Positions 38,902 to 40,035 of a DNA stretch of 40,035 nt are shown piece by piece. The stretch is from Actinomycetes bacterium. GTDB taxonomy: Bacteria > Actinomycetota > Actinomycetes > Streptosporangiales > Streptosporangiaceae. The position numbers and the translations under genes were made by a program. The stretch lies in NCBI GenBank assembly GCA_025964575.1, contig JAOPYO010000434.1, positions 1-40,035 on the forward strand, in the 5' to 3' direction. Under the pieces are notes generated by a model. It had not been told where the DNA came from and made no database searches. It worked only from the letters and a program-made list of their open reading frames with translations. The number at the start of each line of letters is the position of its first letter. Within the stretch, counting starts at the first letter, position 1.

Positions 38902-38943
38902 GATAGATAATTGACACGATATGTATGTCGTGTAATCTATCGT
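38902..38943 (+). promoter_or_regulatory. Strong promoter with embedded operator before the MBL pseudogene
   Basis: TTGACA (38911-38916), 16 bp, TAATCT (38933-38938): the best sigma-A-like promoter in the window. An inverted repeat spans it: ACACGA/TCGTGT with an 8-bp centre, and GATAGAT/ATCTATC further out. The layout suits a MarR dimer operator, and a MarR gene follows. The region is markedly AT-richer than the genes around it. Confidence 0.65.
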
Positions 38944-38978
38944 TCCACGGAGAGCATGTCGCATCGACTCGCAAGCCG

Positions 38979-39201
38979 ATGTGCTGGTGGCTGTTCACCT
39001 CCCGGCAATGGACTCGGCCGCTGCCCATCAACGTGTACGTGATCGAGCACCGAGACGGATTGGTGCTCTTCGATACCGGTCAGGATCGGGCGTCGGTGAG
39101 TCATCCTGCCGGCCCACGACCCAGGAGCGGCTTGCCGCCTGGCCGCCGCCACCAGTGCCTTGACCACGTATGACGAGGATGTGCCCGATGCGTTCCGCTG
39201 A
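38979..39201 (+). pseudogene. Metallo-beta-lactamase-fold hydrolase remnant
   Basis: The first part reads MCWWLFTSRQWTRPLPINVYVIEHRDGLVLFDTGQDRASV, the usual N-terminal strands of an MBL-fold lactonase-like enzyme. At about 39098-39106 the reading frame changes by one. From there frame 1 gives LPAHDPGAACRLAAATSALTTYDEDVPDAFR, a typical MBL C-terminal tail, to a TGA at 39201. The central part, including the HxHxDH metal site, is missing, so the gene must have lost roughly 150 or more codons (inference). It sits behind a strong promoter/operator and overlaps the MarR gene start by 14 bp. An ATG at 38925 lies upstream in the promoter and is not used. Confidence 0.75.
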
Positions 39202-39643
39202 AGAACTGCGATACCTGATCCTGGCCGCTCAGCGGGAGGGTAACCGGCTGCTCGCACAGGCCCTGCGTCCGTTGGGCATCACCCCTTCTCAGGCCGAGGT
39301 GATGCGCCTCCTGCAGGATCGTCAGCCGCTCACCCTGTCCGGCCTCGGTGAGCTCCTTGTCTGTGAAAGCGGCAGCAGCCCCAGCCGGCTCGTCGATCGG
39401 CTTGTCTCCACGGGGCTCGTCCACCGTGCGGTGCCGGAGCATGACCGCCGCCATATCGAGCTGTCCCTCACCGAGGAGGGCGCCCGCATCGCCCGGCAGG
39501 TCGCCGAGATCGAAGAAGGTCTCCATCGGTCCATCGACGCCGCAGTCAAAGATCACGACCTTGCGCAGATCACCGGCTTCCTCTGGACCTTCGTCGCAGA
39601 CCTGCCGGCGGGACATGCACTGGCCCGCCGCACGGAGCGATAG
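39188..39643 (+). CDS. MarR-family transcriptional regulator
   Basis: 151 residues. The winged helix-turn-helix covers about 30-100: ITPSQAEVMRLLQ, LTLSGLGELLVCESGSSPSRLVDRLVSTGLVHR, then the wing VPEHDRRHIELSLTEEG. The ends form the dimer helices. Most likely it controls the promoter at 38902-38943 in front of the MBL remnant and itself, in response to a small phenolic or lipophilic ligand (inference). Start: ATG 39188 has GAGG 9 nt upstream; ATG 39170 or 39179 are possible but lie inside the MBL tail frame. The stop is followed by about 80 bp without a gene, then a hairpin. Confidence 0.88.
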   Translation: MRSAEELRYLILAAQREGNRLLAQALRPLGITPSQAEVMRLLQDRQPLTLSGLGELLVCESGSSPSRLVDRLVSTGLVHRAVPEHDRRHIELSLTEEGARIARQVAEIEEGLHRSIDAAVKDHDLAQITGFLWTFVADLPAGHALARRTER

Positions 39644-39722
39644 ACCATGACCACTCAGCGAGCAATGCGTTCCTCAACGCGCCGCCCTCACAGGTCCGTC
39701 ACCTGCTGAAGACCAGGTCAAA

Positions 39723-39757
39723 GGGTAGAGCGCCAGTGAAAGCCTGGCACTCTACCC
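39723..39757. terminator. Hairpin between the MarR gene and the PPOX gene
   Basis: GGGTAGAGCGCCAG pairs with CTGGCACTCTACCC at 13 of 14 positions around a 7-nt loop. It lies between convergent genes. The short frame before it (39647-39709) is a chance reading. Confidence 0.65.
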
Positions 39758-39763
39758 AGGCCT

Positions 39764-40035
39764 TTAGCCGGAAGGCAGGTCGATGGCGGTGCCGTACAGG
39801 CGGGACACACGAAGCCTGATCACCAGGCGCCGGTCCGCGACCATGTTCTCCAAGAAGGCGGCCTCGTCCTCCGGCCGATCGAAGGCCGGCTGCATGCCCA
39901 GTAGTTCCCGCCCGGGCTCATCCCCGGGCACCGTGCTCACCGCTGAGAGTTCGGCCTCGGCCTCGGCGACAACGAACGACAGGAAGTCTCCGCTGGAGAC
40001 GTACAGCGTGCTTCGGGGGTCTCTTCGCAACTGGC
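39764..40035 (-). CDS. PPOX-class flavoprotein, probably F420- or FMN-dependent (partial)
   Basis: The visible 90 residues are the C-terminal part of a frame that runs in from the right edge: LRRDPRSTLYVSSGDFLSFVVAEAEAELS, GRELLGMQPAF, FLENMVADRRLVIRLRVSRLYGTAIDLPSG. The DPRSTLYV strand and the final VIRLRVSRLYG strand are typical of the PPOX split-barrel proteins that bind F420 or FMN in actinobacteria. The cofactor-binding N-terminal part is outside the window, so the cofactor is not settled. It is convergent with the MarR gene. Confidence 0.85.
   Translation of the reverse strand, partial: QLRRDPRSTLYVSSGDFLSFVVAEAEAELSAVSTVPGDEPGRELLGMQPAFDRPEDEAAFLENMVADRRLVIRLRVSRLYGTAIDLPSG

Noticed and set aside
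39647-39709. 20-codon frame after the MarR gene
   Set aside because: No ribosome site or similarity, and Arg-rich composition as in random GC-rich frames.

Overview
The window is high-GC actinobacterial chromosome with dense genes, GTG starts and short intergenic gaps. The gene set fits a Streptosporangiales-type actinomycete such as Streptosporangium, Nonomuraea or Actinomadura. The pointers are tmsA/tmsB for 10-methyl branched fatty acids, an adenosylcobalamin-dependent NrdJ beside NrdR, lexA divergent from a LysM gene, DUF1707, DUF4192 and an F420/FMN-type PPOX protein. The family is inferred; only the actinobacterial assignment is secure. I see no rRNA, tRNA, CRISPR array, insertion sequence or prophage.

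Layout. 1-4.2 kb: the tail of cytochrome oxidase subunit I, an SDR, an AurF-like diiron protein coupled to a TetR regulator with a long palindromic operator, and alaA. 4.2-11 kb: a small FN3-like membrane protein, a 1351-residue secreted mosaic protein (beta-propeller, ASH-like and lectin-like modules) and a DinG-type helicase. 11-14.7 kb: DUF4192, a small conserved protein, a secreted polysaccharide deacetylase, DUF1707/DUF4870 and a PPOX-family gene that appears to have lost an internal block. 14.8-18 kb: tmsA-tmsB (tuberculostearate-type lipid synthesis) and a lipoprotein. 18.2-27.8 kb: redox and lipid metabolism (GMC oxidoreductase, class III aminotransferase, epoxide-hydrolase-like protein, P450, SDR with a divergent HTH regulator, membrane protein, acyl-CoA ligase). 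28-36 kb: core genes leuS, lexA, the LysM division-inhibitor candidate, nrdR and nrdJ. 36-40 kb: an accessory RHH-VOC-MFS-cupin operon, a decayed MBL-fold gene in front of a MarR gene, and a partial PPOX gene.

Regulation is unusually readable. leuS has a candidate Leu attenuator: a leaderless 11-codon leader with tandem rare Leu codons, a 12-bp stem and a terminator. The lexA/LysM intergenic region carries two SOS boxes. nrdR has two NrdR-type boxes 31 bp apart. The TetR, RHH and MBL/MarR units each have a palindromic operator. Several starts have a TANNNT hexamer 6-7 nt upstream, which suggests leaderless mRNAs. Most convergent junctions carry a long, nearly perfect hairpin without a U-tract.
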